A DNA stretch of 64,000 nt, from NCBI GenBank assembly GCA_019055375.1, contig JAHQIW010005573.1, positions 62,001-126,000 of the forward strand. The letters run 5' to 3'. Source of the DNA: Parelaphostrongylus tenuis. Taxonomy: Eukaryota > Nematoda > Chromadorea > Rhabditida > Metastrongylidae. Every line of letters begins with the position of its first letter. Position 1 is the first letter of the stretch. The notes beneath the pieces were generated by a model. That model saw only the letters and a list, made by a program, of their open reading frames with translations. It did not search any database and had not been told where the DNA came from. This document shows positions 1 to 11,885 of this stretch, piece after piece. The position numbers were made by a program, and so were the translations under genes.

Positions 1-345
1 TAAGAAAACACTCGAAACGAACGGTATGATATATTTAACGATACCTTTCCAAGAGCAGTCGAGTCTAAACACTGTCCATTCAGTGATATTTTATTCAATA
101 GAACGAGGAAAAAGCTCGTCTGCGCCAACTCTATATAAGGGGATGGGGTTCCGCCTAGAGGATTGGCTAAATAAGGACAAAGGATACTACCTGACTGACG
201 AAATTGTCAAGACCGAAAGACATTCATCGTGCTCTATAAGTTGCCCCATGAAAGACCACATCCATGCCTCAAAAAATGTTGATCAGGCAAAACTTGAGCA
301 TGGTCTTAAGAAAACACTCATAACGAAAAGTAAAATATCTGCCAA
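1..345 (+). repeat. HR1 foldback repeat, partial copy (hammerhead-bearing family)
   Basis: The window opens inside a copy of the HR1 family: the segment beginning taagaaaacactcgaaacg recurs at 37627, 44810 and 45110. A degenerate hammerhead core lies at 188-232 (ctgacga at 195-201, gaaa at 215-218), but stems II and III have decayed. The same repeat stands at the homologous place in copy 2, so it predates the duplication. An open frame across it (26-412) is a by-product of the repeat. Confidence 0.7.
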
Positions 346-617
346 TATTATGCCAAATCTGCTAGTTGGCCTTCATCTGCAATTACTGGAGTCTGCAATA
401 GGGCAATTGTGATGATACTTGAACAGTAAACTTAGCAATGAAATTACTGCTCGATAATTATATTAGTCAAACTTTTCAGTAAGGGTTACTGCGGTCCACC
501 TCTTACTAACTTGAGATTCATAGTCTTTCAAATTAAGCTGTCGTATGGGTGCAAAAATGAAATCTATACAGCTTTCAGGCAAAAAAAAAGTCTTGCAATG
601 ATGCTACTCGCTCAAAG

Positions 618-629
618 TGATGTTTCAAT
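618..629 (+). repeat. Target-site duplication, left, of the 630-3172 insertion
   Basis: The 12-mer tgatgtttcaat occurs here and again at 3173-3184. The homologous place in copy 2 (about 45369-45392) has one uninterrupted, slightly diverged version. Confidence 0.85.
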
Positions 630-1066
630 GGTGTTTTCTTCTGTTTTAGCCTTTCCAAGGTGTTATTGATATTATTTATTGAATATCATCGTAGCATATA
701 ACAAGACAGTCGATAATGCAGCACATGATATTACAACAGTCGTGGTGGGTTACGCTCCGGCGAGGTTCGCCATCTCTAAAGCCTATAAAGGTCAAACTGA
801 TTCGCAAATCATTCAGTCAGAAGCCTCCATAACCTCAGCAGAAAACGTAAGATATGAATTCTTGGATCGCTTAGTACAAAATTCATTAGAAAACTACACT
901 CACGCGCTTAGGTTTTTAGGTTGTTCAATTAGTCATTGAAGACCTGCCACTTAAAGTCAGTGCGTGAATGAGACTGTGCCTGGTCAGGCCGAGTAGATTA
1001 GCCTGAGGTATGGTGCGAGGTCACGCGTTATTACGAGGCACCCCTTTTTGCGATTCATTTTTGGGC

Positions 1067-2795
1067 CTAAACTATATATCCAAAAGGCTTCCAAGTCTTA
1101 AGCGCTGATGTTTCTGATTCCTGTGCAAGGATCGTGAATTGAACGTCGAAATCTACCCATTTATGCTTTTGTTTCTTATGCGTGCCTAGTGGGGTTTTTG
1201 GGTCGGAGTTACGTTTCCCAGCTAGGTGCTCTTTTACGCGGATGCAGAGTGTTCTACCCCGCTTCGCCAAAACATTCATCCCCGCATGCCTCGCAAGAGA
1301 TCAGCTTAATTGTACCAGATTTCATGCAGTCGCCGTCCCTGGCGTTTGGTCAAACTTTGCAGTTTTCGTTTCGCAGAGGCGGTCATACAGTCGGTTGAGG
1401 ACTTAATTGGCGCTTTAGTGTATTCGGTGGTATCTCGACTAGTCCTACCAAACTATCCAAGCCCGCTCTTTTCAACGAGCGTTTAATTGCTGTACTTACT
1501 TTGTTAGAGATAAAAGGTAGGATGAATGGAACTTTATCCTCGCTAGGCCTTCCGTTTGGCATTGCCGAATTTTCTCTAATCCTAACCTGAGGAGCCCCAC
1601 CTTGTTTTAGCCATTGAAGGTGACTATTTTTCGCGCCAAGCTTCGGAACTCTATCTTATGTTCTTTTCCTGTGCACACACTAACAGCTGTTCAAGACATG
1701 TTTTTCATAAGTCCGCATTTTGTGTGCGACGGATGAGAAGATAGGTAATGGACCAGGATGTTTTTGTTGCTTGGCTTGCGGTACCACTTTGTGGTGTAGG
1801 AGTTCTCGGATAGGTTGATTTGTACGTTCAAAAATGGTAGCCAGTTTGACTTAGGTTTCTCAAAGGTGAATTATGCACTCTGACTGACAATTTAACAACT
1901 CAAAACATTTGTCCATCTCCTCTTGTGTTAAGCAGACGACAAAACAATCATCTATATACCTGCAGTAGAGTAACGGCCGATGATCGATTTTTGGGGCCTC
2001 TACTTTAGACATAAAAGCGATAGCAAGGATTGGAGCTAGTCGTTGTCCCATTGCTAGCCCTCTGATCTGCGCAAAATAATTTCCAGACCATCTAAAGAAA
2101 GAACAGTTCAGGCACCTTTTTAAGAGAGCCATGACCTGCTGAATGGAAAAGCCATACATGTTTGTGGTTTTTTCGTGCTCCGTTAGAAGCTCGCATATGG
2201 CTTGCACTGCGGACTCATTCAACACGTTTGTATAAAGAGCGGTCACGTCGAAAGATTCAAATACGTACGCACCGTTACGTAGACGATCTGGGAACATTTG
2301 GGTATTGGTAAGATAAGCTGGAATGCGTTTTCATAGCTGGACTAGTATTAAGTTTAAAAACCACGTTATTCTATCCATCGACCCGTCCACACAGGTGATG
2401 ATGGGTCTAACTTTGAATTTTTATGGATCAGTAGACGCAAGATCAGTCAGTGCATACCAACTTATGAGTTTTAATAAGTAGGTACAAGACGGCGCATGAT
2501 GGTGGGTCGAATTTTTTGCTGAGAAATAACGGAAGTTTCGAACCGGCCAAACTTGCTATTGTTACGAGTTCACTACTCAACTTTCGATATTGTTTGTGAA
2601 ATTCCTTATCAGATGATGGACGATAGATTTCAATGTCCTCTAGGTATTTTTCGTTATTTCAACATCCAGTTGATAGGGGATTACCGCGAACTCTCCCCCT
2701 TATCACTAACTGAAGTCTAATGGTTTTGGACTTTATTAGCTCCCGTATCTGTCGCATGCCGCTTTTCTGCGTTGATTTTCAACTGGAGCTCAGCT
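1067..2795 (-). pseudogene. PLE reverse transcriptase / GIY-YIG endonuclease, broken
   Basis: The longest open piece (2297-1860, 145 residues) carries central RT motifs: FDVTALYTNV, a GQRLAP block and the catalytic box YIDD in CRYIDDCFVV. Upstream, about 2740-2680 reads like the IRLSVSDKGGEF region of PLE RT, with frame changes. A second piece (1279-1067, 70 residues) matches the C-terminal endonuclease: RVKEHLAGKR, TPLGTHKKQKH and FTILAQE. Between and around these pieces the frame is broken several times, so no functional protein is expected. In intact elements RT and endonuclease copy element RNA at a nicked target. The sequence is clearly more diverged than the 14-17 kb element and closer to the 21.5-kb fragment in its 3' part. 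Confidence 0.85.
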
Positions 2796-2808
2796 TCATC
2801 GCGCGATA

Positions 2809-3118
2809 AGGATAAAAAAGGATAAAGCTCTTAGGGTTAATCAATCCCTGAGAGATGCGCCATGCATTCGACTTCAATTTTTAACTTCGTTTGAGGTGAT
2901 TGAATGCACATCTGGCCTTTACAATGACTCGCGGTGGCCTCCCGCTGAACCGAGTCAGTGCTGCTTATCCTCCCAGACAAGTCTGAGACCTGTCTGGTAC
3001 CAATTTACCGACCCCGGAGGGATGGATGACTTGGTGAGCCATGAGCGTGAGATCGAACCAGTGACCTCGTGTGGCGACGCAGGGCAGGCACCTCTAACCA
3101 CTGCGCCACATGCGCTCA
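2809..3118 (-). mobile_element. tRNA-derived SINE, family S1, nested in the PLE
   Basis: On the minus strand the element starts with a tRNA-like head. It has an A box TGGCGCAGTGG and a B box GGTTCGATCTC at tRNA-like spacing, and ends in a short tail of ATCC/TTTATCC-type repeats. A 13-bp target-site duplication, tcatcgcgcgata, flanks it at 2796-2808 and 3119-3131. It inserted into the PLE and is therefore younger than that insertion. Three other S1 copies are at 9841, 52850 and 61249. The plus-strand open frame at 2896-3132 is spurious. Confidence 0.85.
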
Positions 3119-3172
3119 TCATCGCGCGATAGTGATTAAGAATTCTAAGAGTCCCGTCCGAAAATTGATGTC

Positions 3173-3184
3173 TGATGTTTCAAT
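3173..3184 (+). repeat. Target-site duplication, right, of the 630-3172 insertion
   Basis: Second copy of tgatgtttcaat; identical to 618-629. Confidence 0.85.
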
Positions 3185-4554
3185 CTCAATTAGTTCGACC
3201 TTATGCGCCTACTGCATAGTAAAATACCCAGTATAATTCTTCAAAGCGGAATTCTGGACTCTTGAACGAAAGACGATGGCAAACCAATGAGATTAATTGG
3301 ATGTTCTCTCATTATTCCAGACTTATTGTAGCATTTGTTGCTAATATAACGTTCAGACTTATTCTTGCTCTTCAGGTTTTTCTTCGAAAGTTTTTCTCCA
3401 ATAGATATCAGTCCTCGTAGATCGAATTTCTTTCTCCCTTCTTTAAGATGCCTGGTTTCGGACTTTTTGATTCTAAACTTCTACCAAGATGGAAAAACAC
3501 GCATTTGATTTGGTATTCTGTAACTTCTTAATGAAAAAGATTTTTCTTACTTACGTGATGTAGTAGTTGAAAGATGCTTTGAGAAAAAAATGATTTTGGC
3601 TGGGTTCACGAAGGTTAAGTAAGCCTACGGTTACTCCCTGCACAATCACACCGAGGTCATCTGGCAGGATAGTAGCACGAACGTGATCTATCTGCTAACC
3701 CGCAAGCCAATGTATAGGATGAATATGCTCTCTTTGCACATCCTGTATGATAAAACGGAATGCATGCCGCGTTCCTAAGGGAACAGTCAAGGCCGATGAA
3801 CGATTTCTTTACTGTTTGTCTGTGAAGTTTTCTTGTGAGTAGTATGCCAGATGAAATTATGATTGGATATGTCAGGTGAAATTGTCACTAAAATTGTCAC
3901 TGTGTAACAGGTGAAGTAATCACTAAAATTTGATAACGATTGCAAACGAGAAATGAAAAATAACAATGAGTGTTGTAAAGGTGTCGGAACAACAGACAAA
4001 TGATACTACACATGATGAAGTCGAATGCATCTCGTTCATCTCACAGTAAATAGTTTTCCACAATGACTCTAATATGACCTTAATTGGACATTCCACTTAT
4101 ATTTTTCACTGAGAAGCCCGCCAGGAGATTGGCAAAAAGGGTCGGATTCACTGAATCCTACTCGTTGGACCACGAAGAACTACATGGGAAAACGAACGAC
4201 AGTAGACATTCTACGAGATAGGTCTGGTTGCGATGACGGATGAGTCGAATTATTGCCTGAAAAAATTCTTTCAACTTCATATTAGCTTTTTAATAAAGTA
4301 ATACACACTGAGAAAAAGACTTAGTCCAACTTTTCAACCGTCAGTACATTGACCTCTCGCCGAAGTGTGTGCGGCCAACGGTGTCACCGTCGTTATTAGT
4401 CGTTTACGGAATCCCCACATTTCAAAACTTCACGTTTTATGATCCTATTGAGAAAAAGGTAAACGAACGTCGGAAATCGTAAAAAAAAACAAATAATAAC
4501 AGCCCCCTGAGTGGTACCGGAAGACGATAAATTTGAATTTATGCTTGCTGCTTA

Positions 4555-4995
4555 GAGTGTTTTTTTTAAGAACACGCTCAAATTTCAAAATATCGAAATT
4601 ATTACTTGAATTAACATGTCATGTGGTCTGTTAAAGGAGCTGACTAATAGAGCCCGATAAGAGTGTTTCGACTTTGACGGTCTCATTAGTCGAGCGGTAC
4701 CCTTCGTCTCTAGTCAAACCTCTCGAGGTCTTCAGTCCCCTATACGTGGTCTTGAGAAAACACGCGAAACAAAAGGTTTTGATAGACTAACGATACCGGC
4801 CAAGAGCAGTTGAGTATACAACACTGTGTGTTCAATTAGAACTTCTCCTGACACAAAGTATAGAATGTTAATCGCCGCCTTCTCTTAGTAAAAGGAACTG
4901 AGCACCCCGAGAGAAGTGGCTAATGACGAAGGTTACCGCCCGAGTGATGACACCGTCAAGGTCGAAACCCGTGTATCGGGCTCTACTAGTCAGCC
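4555..4995. repeat. HR1 foldback repeat with two hammerhead-like sites
   Basis: An inverted pair of HR1 half-units. The left arm starts at aagaacacgctcaaatttc and the right arm carries gaaaacacgcgaaac. A minus-strand hammerhead-like site lies at 4652-4695: stem I GCTCGA/TCGGGC, GAC/GTC stem II and GAAA present, but the core is CTAATGA instead of CTGATGA. A plus-strand site at 4938-4981 has a perfect 6-bp stem I (GCCCGA/TCGGGC), GAAA and a GTA cleavage triplet, but reads GTGATGA in the core. The same arrangement is at 47560-48010 in copy 2. Confidence 0.7.
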
Positions 4996-6251
4996 CATTC
5001 AACAGAAATTCAGTTTAGTCTCACAGAGTATTGTAAAATGTAAGGGGAAAAAACCGTACTAGTTTTGTTCTCTAACCCCTTGAGTCTTACATTGATTTTT
5101 CACACGCAGGCGGCGGAATCACGCGGCGAGCGCGGTGAGCGCAGCGCTTCGCAAGACAATGTGGTAGTTTTTATAATCAAGTTTTTTTTTATCACAACTA
5201 AAAGGCGTTTGATCGTCAACAAATGTTTGAGTATGATAGAAGAGACCTCGATGAGGATTTTTTGATGGAAGCTTGTGAAAACAACTACAAAACAATGAAG
5301 TGTTTGTAAAAAATGATACTGCACATTGCCATCAAACGCCATTCATCGATTTTCGAGGTAACTTTGTATTATTAGTAGATTTTAAGAGTTTAGAATTTTA
5401 TAGAGTTGTAGAGGAGACTGTTATATTGTATTAAGTGCAGTAACGTTCTATTCTATCCGCTTATATTCCGATATGAACATTATTCTTAACTGCATCTTTT
5501 CCAGAGCTCAAATGGGTGAATGCATTTTTGCCAAGGCTTGCACCGACCATATATCAAGAAGTACTTCAAAAGTTTCTTTTAGAAGCTGCTTATTGTGGAA
5601 AATGTGTTTTCGAAATACCTTTAGTTAATATCGTCGAAAGAAAGAAATGTGGAAATAAAGTTGGGGCGTTGTTCCTCCAATTCTATAGCTTTCGCATAGG
5701 AAAGCAAGGAATTCTAGAAGACTAGGCGTGCTTTTCACTAGAAACACATTCACAAATGTACCTCCACTAATACTTAGTCTTATCTTAGCAAGAAAGCTTA
5801 CATGATATCAAATTTTCACTATGTAGTGCCAGAAATCACCCTTTAAGTTTGAGCAGCGCATTTTAAAATCATATGGATAACTTTATCCCCATTGAAACGT
5901 ATATGAAGATCGCGTCATAAACTGTGTAGCAACAAAGTTGGCAATTTTTCAAGCTATTGGATGATTACAAAACATAAGCTAAGTGAAAGATAACATTTGT
6001 TATATAACAGTTGAAAAAATTTGTTACTCTTTGTGATGATGTTGCTTTATCTTTCAAGCATTGGAGATTTCTCGATTTACTCTGCGCTATTCCATCATTT
6101 AAGTGTGATAAAGTTGCTTTAAAATCTCAATTTACCAAACAAATTACCATGTTTTATTGCAGCACGCGGCGCGCGACGTGACGAATGGTAGCACATGTAT
6201 GTGTCACTTGTGGCTCCATGTGTTAAATGTAATAAAAACTTGCTCTTGTGT

Positions 6252-8335
6252 TCATTTTCACTTTATAACATAGGAAATGAGCTTAAAATTGTTATATAAG
6301 ATGATGTTTGAAATGAATCAATTGGTAAGCACTGTTACCATGACCGAGCTGCCAGCAGATATGGCCGATTAGGACCAGATAAGACGCAGTTTCGAAGAAC
6401 TGCATGTAGACGTAAATCAATGCCTCAACAAGGTTCGCCACACAAATTAACAATGATTGGATGAAAACTAAACACGGAGTTTGGAATTGAATGTTTATTT
6501 GGTTCTTCATTTGAATGGACAGTGTAGAGCGTGATATTCCACAGAACCATTATGTATTCAAAATTCTGTGCTCACTTTCAGTACAGATATATTTTCGCGC
6601 TCTTTTGAGTTCTTCTATATGAAACCTAATTTGACAAATAAACTTGGCCATTTTATCACTGATCTCTTTCGGCGTTTCCTCCCTCTCAAAGTCGCTCCAC
6701 ATGATACGTTGAACAATCCTTATTCCCATTCTTTGTCTTTTTTTTTTTTTTTTGAGAAAACGGCATTCTTCGAAAACCATCACTCACGAATTTTTGAGTT
6801 CATGTCAATCCGGTGCTGATTTTTTAGTTTCGTAGGAGTTCTTTGGAATATTTTAGTACGGCAGGCAAATCATCACAATGATGAAAAGATTGTTAGCTAT
6901 AAGTGGAAAGTTGTAAATCTGGAAAGAAAGATTATTTAGAAATCTGTTCAAAGGTTTTAAATCCAATTGATATTCATCACCCACCTTTTCCAAGGCACAT
7001 TTTTAGTAATTTCAACGGTTAGGATTAACTCGATCGGTCTTCGCAATTTTCCTTCAAAATGAGATTTCTTATTTCCGCTTAAAGGGAATATCGTAGGCAG
7101 TTTCAATAAGTTTTATACGAGGCAATCATGTCCAAACTCTCAAGTCATCGAAAGAAATTTCTCGCTGGTAGAGCTCCAAAATATACGTCATCGCTTCGTC
7201 GCACGATCCTCAGTAAACAACTAACTTACATCCGAATTTGCAAAACACTGGAGATGAGTGATAAATGAGACAAGAGGAGAACAGCAATTATGGCTGAAGT
7301 TTCAGAGGTGAGAAGAGTTTTTGCAAACGCCACTGAAGCTTCGCGAATAGTAAAACAACTGTAATCGCACTACCACGCTAAGGGAAGTCCAGTGGAAAGG
7401 ACAGTGCCGAAAATCATCCACGAAATTATTTGGATCTATTCTGGAGTGACAGATTCACACATCCATACAAAGTGAGGTAGGATGTATGCAATGCCTCACT
7501 AGCTGTCCCTTCTCTAATCGACCGTGCTACTTCGTCTATGAAGATCTGGAAAGCACATCGTACAAAAAAGGGTAGGTTTTGAGCACTTAAAAAGTGTTCC
7601 CTCAGTTTTTGTGAGGACGCTGGCCCCGCTTCTCACAACCCACCTGTCAAAATGAAAAATTTATGTTCAATAGGAGACCCGAAAAGTTTTGTTATCGCTT
7701 ATTTTAAAAAGGAGGTGGATCGGACAGTGATGCATTTGAACGACAACGATGGAGGAGAATCGTTAGGGATCAAATTGTTGGTCATGCCAAACGCCGAGTA
7801 GGAAATCCACCGTTTTGACCGTCATAGGTTTTCACAAAAACCTTCGAATAAAAGTGTGATGTAAAGCGAATCCACCACCTACTGAGCCACACGATGTAGA
7901 CATCTGAAGGGCTCACGGCCGGCTACTCGAGTCTTTAAAAGTCAACGAGGGCCAAGTGAGGAACTTGAAAAGGCCGCATGTTGTTTTACCCTACTCCCCA
8001 CTGTTTATATAGGCCTTGCTGATAACAGAGATATATTGATAACTTGATAAAATGCTTGAGCCTCTTCTGAGGTCTGGTACAGCGCTTGTACAGATCTGAA
8101 CAGGCGCTTGTTTCGCCTTGCTAGACTCCTCAGTGCTTATTGCTTTCCTTATAAAGTTTTTTCACAATGGCAAAATCTCCACATACTTTTCCAGGGTCGG
8201 TGTGCAGTGCAAAAGTGCCAAAGAACCATGCCATGTAGCCCGAATTGAACAGTAATGGCGGTGTGAAAGCGTGAAGTATAGGAAGTAAACAAATGGAATC
8301 AGAAGGACCTCCTAAGTACGGTTGTCTCTGAACAC
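6252..8335 (-). pseudogene. Srt-class chemoreceptor relic (exons 6-8 only)
   Basis: Exons homologous to the intact gene at 49258-58994 are seen at 8335-8187 (exon 6), 6918-6788 (exon 7) and 6467-6252 (exon 8). Exon 6 has a TAG in place of the Tyr codon after DNRT and a 1-base deletion in a T run, so its length is 149 rather than 150 nt. Exon 7 has lost one base after LPY, giving an immediate stop, and is 131 rather than 132 nt. Exon 8 has lost one base at the start of its TM6 segment. Exons 1-5 are absent: exon 1 lies beyond the duplicated block, and exons 2-5 fall in the interval deleted from this copy. This is a dead partial duplicate, although TM6-TM7 residues such as IYVYMQFF and WQLGHGN are still recognisable. 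Confidence 0.85.
8040..8145 (-). repeat. HR3 repeat end with hammerhead-like core
   Basis: A solo fragment of the family at 42432-42922. On the minus strand, CTGAGGA (8133-8127), a GUCU/AGGC stem II, GAAA (8114-8111) and the CA/TG stem III before GTT are all in place. Stem I pairs poorly. The same fragment is at 51000-51120. Confidence 0.55.
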
Positions 8336-8460
8336 CTGAATGAGGGTAAAGATCGTGCATAAGCGACAAAAACATTCAATAAACGAACATCACTTTGATT
8401 GATTGAATCCATAGTTAAATATTGTATGAAATCAATAAACAACACGAGAGTGTAATATTA

Positions 8461-9440
8461 GGTCTTAGCATATGTCTGGCACTAGAGCAATAAACAGCAA
8501 GTCTATTAAACAGAAGAAATTAAGACTGCTCAATAATACAATTCAAAGTATGCGTCAATCAGCCTAAACACATTTCTGCCATCGCTCAAGCAACAAGTCA
8601 ATACCGCGCTCATAGAAGTCGCCATCCTTGGGTTCAAACAAAAATGTTCCGGCGTTTGCGCATTTGTGCTTGAGTGAGCGCGTGTGGAATTCATCGACCT
8701 TTTTTCCACTTCTTGCCTGCTTCCTTCATTATTCTGCTGATTGTCGCATGACCACAGCCAAGTCCTCGGCTGATTCCTTGATAGTCAGAGTCGGATCCTA
8801 TTCAGCTGCTTCGATGACGGCCTCTCGATCAACTTTGCGTGAACCGATTTTCGCGTTGTGCGCTAATTTTATATAGACTTAAATTAATTGAGCCACTTTT
8901 ACCAATGATTGACTTTGATGTTTCCCACTGTAATCATGGTTTTCCAGTTCATCAACTAAATATTGTAGGTGAGTAACTGATAAGATTATTTGACGGTAAT
9001 GTTTTGCAAGCGTCAAATTAAAAAGCCACTAATATGTGAAGCGCTTGCAGGGATGGTGACGGATTTTAATTCGCATCAGGTCTTTCAAGCTAGTGTCGCC
9101 GGCGCAAAACTCGGCAAAAAAACGGAAGCGCTGATTACCTGGACACAAATCCTTGTGCTTTTGCGCGATTGTTGTTCTCGAAGGCTGGTCTGTGCATAGC
9201 GTCCCAGGCCGTACTCATAGGCAGCGAATTTCGATACGGGCCTCGTTGGGCAGCCATGCGAGAAGAATGGAGTAATTTGGTACCAAAAGAAAGCTCAGAA
9301 ATTCGCTATTTAATTGTTTCCTGAGATGGCAGATTTGTGTTCAGGCTGAAAGCGCATATTTTAAATATTCCCGTTGAGCAATTTCAATTACTAGCAAATT
9401 TGAGGTTTATTGCTCTAGTGCGCAACTTCTGAGAAGATCT
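8461..9440 (-). mobile_element. Mariner relic, internally deleted (copy 1)
   Basis: Terminal inverted repeats related to ggtcttctcatatgttttgg bound the element, next to TA dinucleotides (8459-8460 on the left). Minus-strand frames keep the C-terminal transposase signature FEPKDGDFYERGIDLLLERW (about 8640-8575) and, on the far side, fragments of the N-terminal helix-turn-helix. The central catalytic part is missing, so it cannot move by itself. It is orthologous to 51450-52445 and older than the duplication. Confidence 0.75.
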
Positions 9441-9840
9441 AGTAGGATTATTGCTATCATTAAATTTCATAACTCATAAGCATACGAAAGATTACGAAGG
9501 ATAAAGAGATTACAATCCACAATTGCAATCTCTTACGGATGAACGCAGCACTCGGTTCGCTAAATGATGCAGAGTTCATTGGATGAATAGATGGCCTGTA
9601 TGACAACTTGGAGTGAGCTGGCGATTTACTGAGTTAATAACCAATCCGGTACTTGGTATCCATCTCATGTTTGTATTGAACAAATGGCTACGTGTGCAAT
9701 TTTGCAGAGCGAACTTTCAGTAACTTCTACTTTGGGCGATAATTTACTGCTTTGCTTAGTGAAAGAGTGCAAAATTGTTATTGAATAGTTATTAATCATG
9801 ACCTCAACTCTGTTTTCAGGAAGAAAAATTTTTATCAATA

Positions 9841-10138
9841 TAAGGATAAAGGATAAAGCTCTCGGCATTGATTGATCCCTAAAGGATGCATCTGACATTC
9901 GCCTTCAATTTTTAACTTCGTTTGAGGTTATTGAATGCACATCTAACCTTTACAGTGGATTCGCGTGTCTCGCGCTGTAGCGAGCCAGTGCTGTTTTCCA
10001 GCTGAGTCTGAAGCCGTGAGGTAACTATCTACTGACCCCGAAATGGATGTCTTTGGGAGCCATAAGCGTGAGATAGATCATCGACCTTGTGCGCGACGTA
10101 GAGCACCTCTAACCACTGCGCCTTTGCGCCATGCGCTC
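9841..10138 (-). mobile_element. tRNA-derived SINE, family S1 (copy 1)
   Basis: Same family as 2809-3118, with a TTTATCC-type tail at the low-coordinate end and A- and B-box region near 10130-10070. It is more degenerate, with about 10 extra bases within the A-box area (gcctttgcgcc). It is shared with 52850-53150, so the insertion predates the block duplication. Confidence 0.75.
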
Positions 10139-10639
10139 CTTTTGCTTTTATTGAACAAATGTGTGATGCATTAATCCCTAAGGAACCGCCGATCGCTATA
10201 GAATCGATGCGTGCAAAGCGGACAGAGCAGTTTTCATTGCCTATTCAAGGTTTTTACATATACAATCTTTAGCTTTGATCTTCCTTACTTCTTTACAGGA
10301 CCCAAAGTCATCATAGGGATAAAATTAGAGAGGAGTAATTTGTCAAAAATGATCTCTTGTAGTTGTAACAAACAATAAAAAGTCCACCTGAAAGCCGAAC
10401 ATATCGTCGAAATTGCTGAGATTCTTGGTACCAAATCGTTATTGAATGTCTGAATGAAAAGCTGCGTTCAGCTGCTTGAGTGTGAAATAAAATTTTACTT
10501 TACTATTACAGCAAAATATAAAAACCATTTACAAAATAAACTACATCGGTGAATTTTCGAAATTCATGTTGTGGAATGATTACTAATCTGCCAAAATGCA
10601 ATTTTAAAAAAACGCATTTCGAAACATGGGTGCAGATAA

Positions 10640-11885
10640 GGACATAGTAACTATCACTCTAGGCAATGATGAACGCTTGCTCGTCCTACACTTACTCCAG
10701 CTACGTATTACGATTACCGGTACTTTTCCGTTAGCTGGGGCCACTTCGACCTTTCAAAAAATTTATTTCGCGCTTATTTTTAACGATTTTTATAGCTTAG
10801 ATCAATGAATTTGAACGGTGTATTCCTTCTTCAAGAAGGTCCTGTCTTTGGGCTGGATGAGCAAAACGAGATTTTGTTTCTCGTTGGAAGATTTCTCGCT
10901 CACCAAAGCTTTTCCTTTCAAGTTTCATTTACCAATCGATTAATCAAATCTTAGGGACTCCATTGATATATTTGGTTTTATAATGGACCTGGTATTACGC
11001 TGTAACAGCCGAAAGAAGATTGGGTTTCGCAAAAAATGGACCACTTTAACCATCCTCTCTTCACTTTGATCTACTGGGACAAACGTATTTTTTCGATCGT
11101 TTTTATGTTTGAATGACCAATTGAAAGCTCAAATAAAAAAATTGAAACCATTCAGTGCCTTTCATTTCTAAGAAGGCATTTTGTTGCGCTGAAAGAGCAA
11201 AAATAATATTTTGCACCTAATCCAAAGATTTCTCGCTAACCAAAAAATTCTCTTTGGAATATCAGTAATTAGCCGATAGACTAGATTTTAATTATACAGT
11301 GATCTATTTAGTTTCAAATAACAACCCCAGATCACCCTGTAACAGTCAAAAAAAGATTGGGCTTTGCAGAACTGGAATAAAAGGATTAAATGCGAAACCC
11401 AATATTCTTTGGTTGTTATGGTACACTAAAAAGTCCGTTAAATGAAACTGAAAACATTGTTGGAACTTTGATATTTGATCTATCGTTTGATTCTTGAAAC
11501 TATATGAGAGGGGCCCTGATTAGCGAGAAATCTTCAAATGAGGAGCGAATTATTATTTTCGCCCTTTCAACGCAATAAAAAGGTCTTTTTAAAGGTAAAT
11601 GCACCACTCAATTTCTTTCGATTTCAGCTATCGATTGATTATTTAATCATTGGAAAAGATAAAAAGATGCGTTTTTCCCAATGGTTCGAAGTGAAGAAAG
11701 AACTATTGAAATGATCCATCTTGTGCGAAATCCAATTTTCTTTTGGTTGTTACAGCGTCATATCGGGTCCATAATGAAAACCAAATAGATCATTGAAATC
11801 CTTGTGAGTTGATCTGCCGATTGGATAGTTAAACCCCAAAGGAAACTCTTTGGTCAACGAAAATTCTTTCAAATCCTGATTTTAT
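10640..11885. repeat. F2 foldback repeat, right arm truncated
   Basis: A large palindrome centred near 11380. Its arms share phrases such as tgtaacagccgaaagaagat and its reverse complement, and ttctcgctgaccaaa against its inverse. Each arm also contains about 1.5 copies of a sub-unit of roughly 370 bp. The left arm reaches the sequence gtacttttccgttagctg near 10722. The matching end of the right arm, present in copy 2 near 55230-55260, has been removed here and PLE sequence follows directly. No protein-coding capacity is seen. Confidence 0.7.

Larger units (their letters stand above)
630..3172 (-). mobile_element. Penelope-like element, degenerate, with nested SINE
   Basis: This insertion is bounded by 12-bp direct repeats and absent from the paralogous block. 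Read on the minus strand it holds, in order, the SINE (2809-3118), reverse-transcriptase remnants (about 2795-1860), a GIY-YIG endonuclease remnant (about 1280-1067) and a 3' region (about 950-680). The 3' region resembles the other PLE 3' ends, including a decayed counterpart of the hammerhead near 748-790. The open frame at 679-939 lies in this 3' region and is not considered a gene. The element arrived after the segmental duplication. Confidence 0.85.

Noticed and set aside
26..412. 128-codon frame, similar to one at 44904-45212
   Set aside because: Both run through HR1 repeat units; stop-free by chance and not protein-like.
679..939. 86-codon frame at the edge of the inserted PLE
   Set aside because: It lies in the PLE 3' region, which aligns as DNA with the other PLE ends but not as protein.
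2896..3132. 78-codon frame with a twin at 61342-61557
   Set aside because: Both lie on the antisense strand of S1 SINE copies; the similarity comes from the repeat, not from a protein family.
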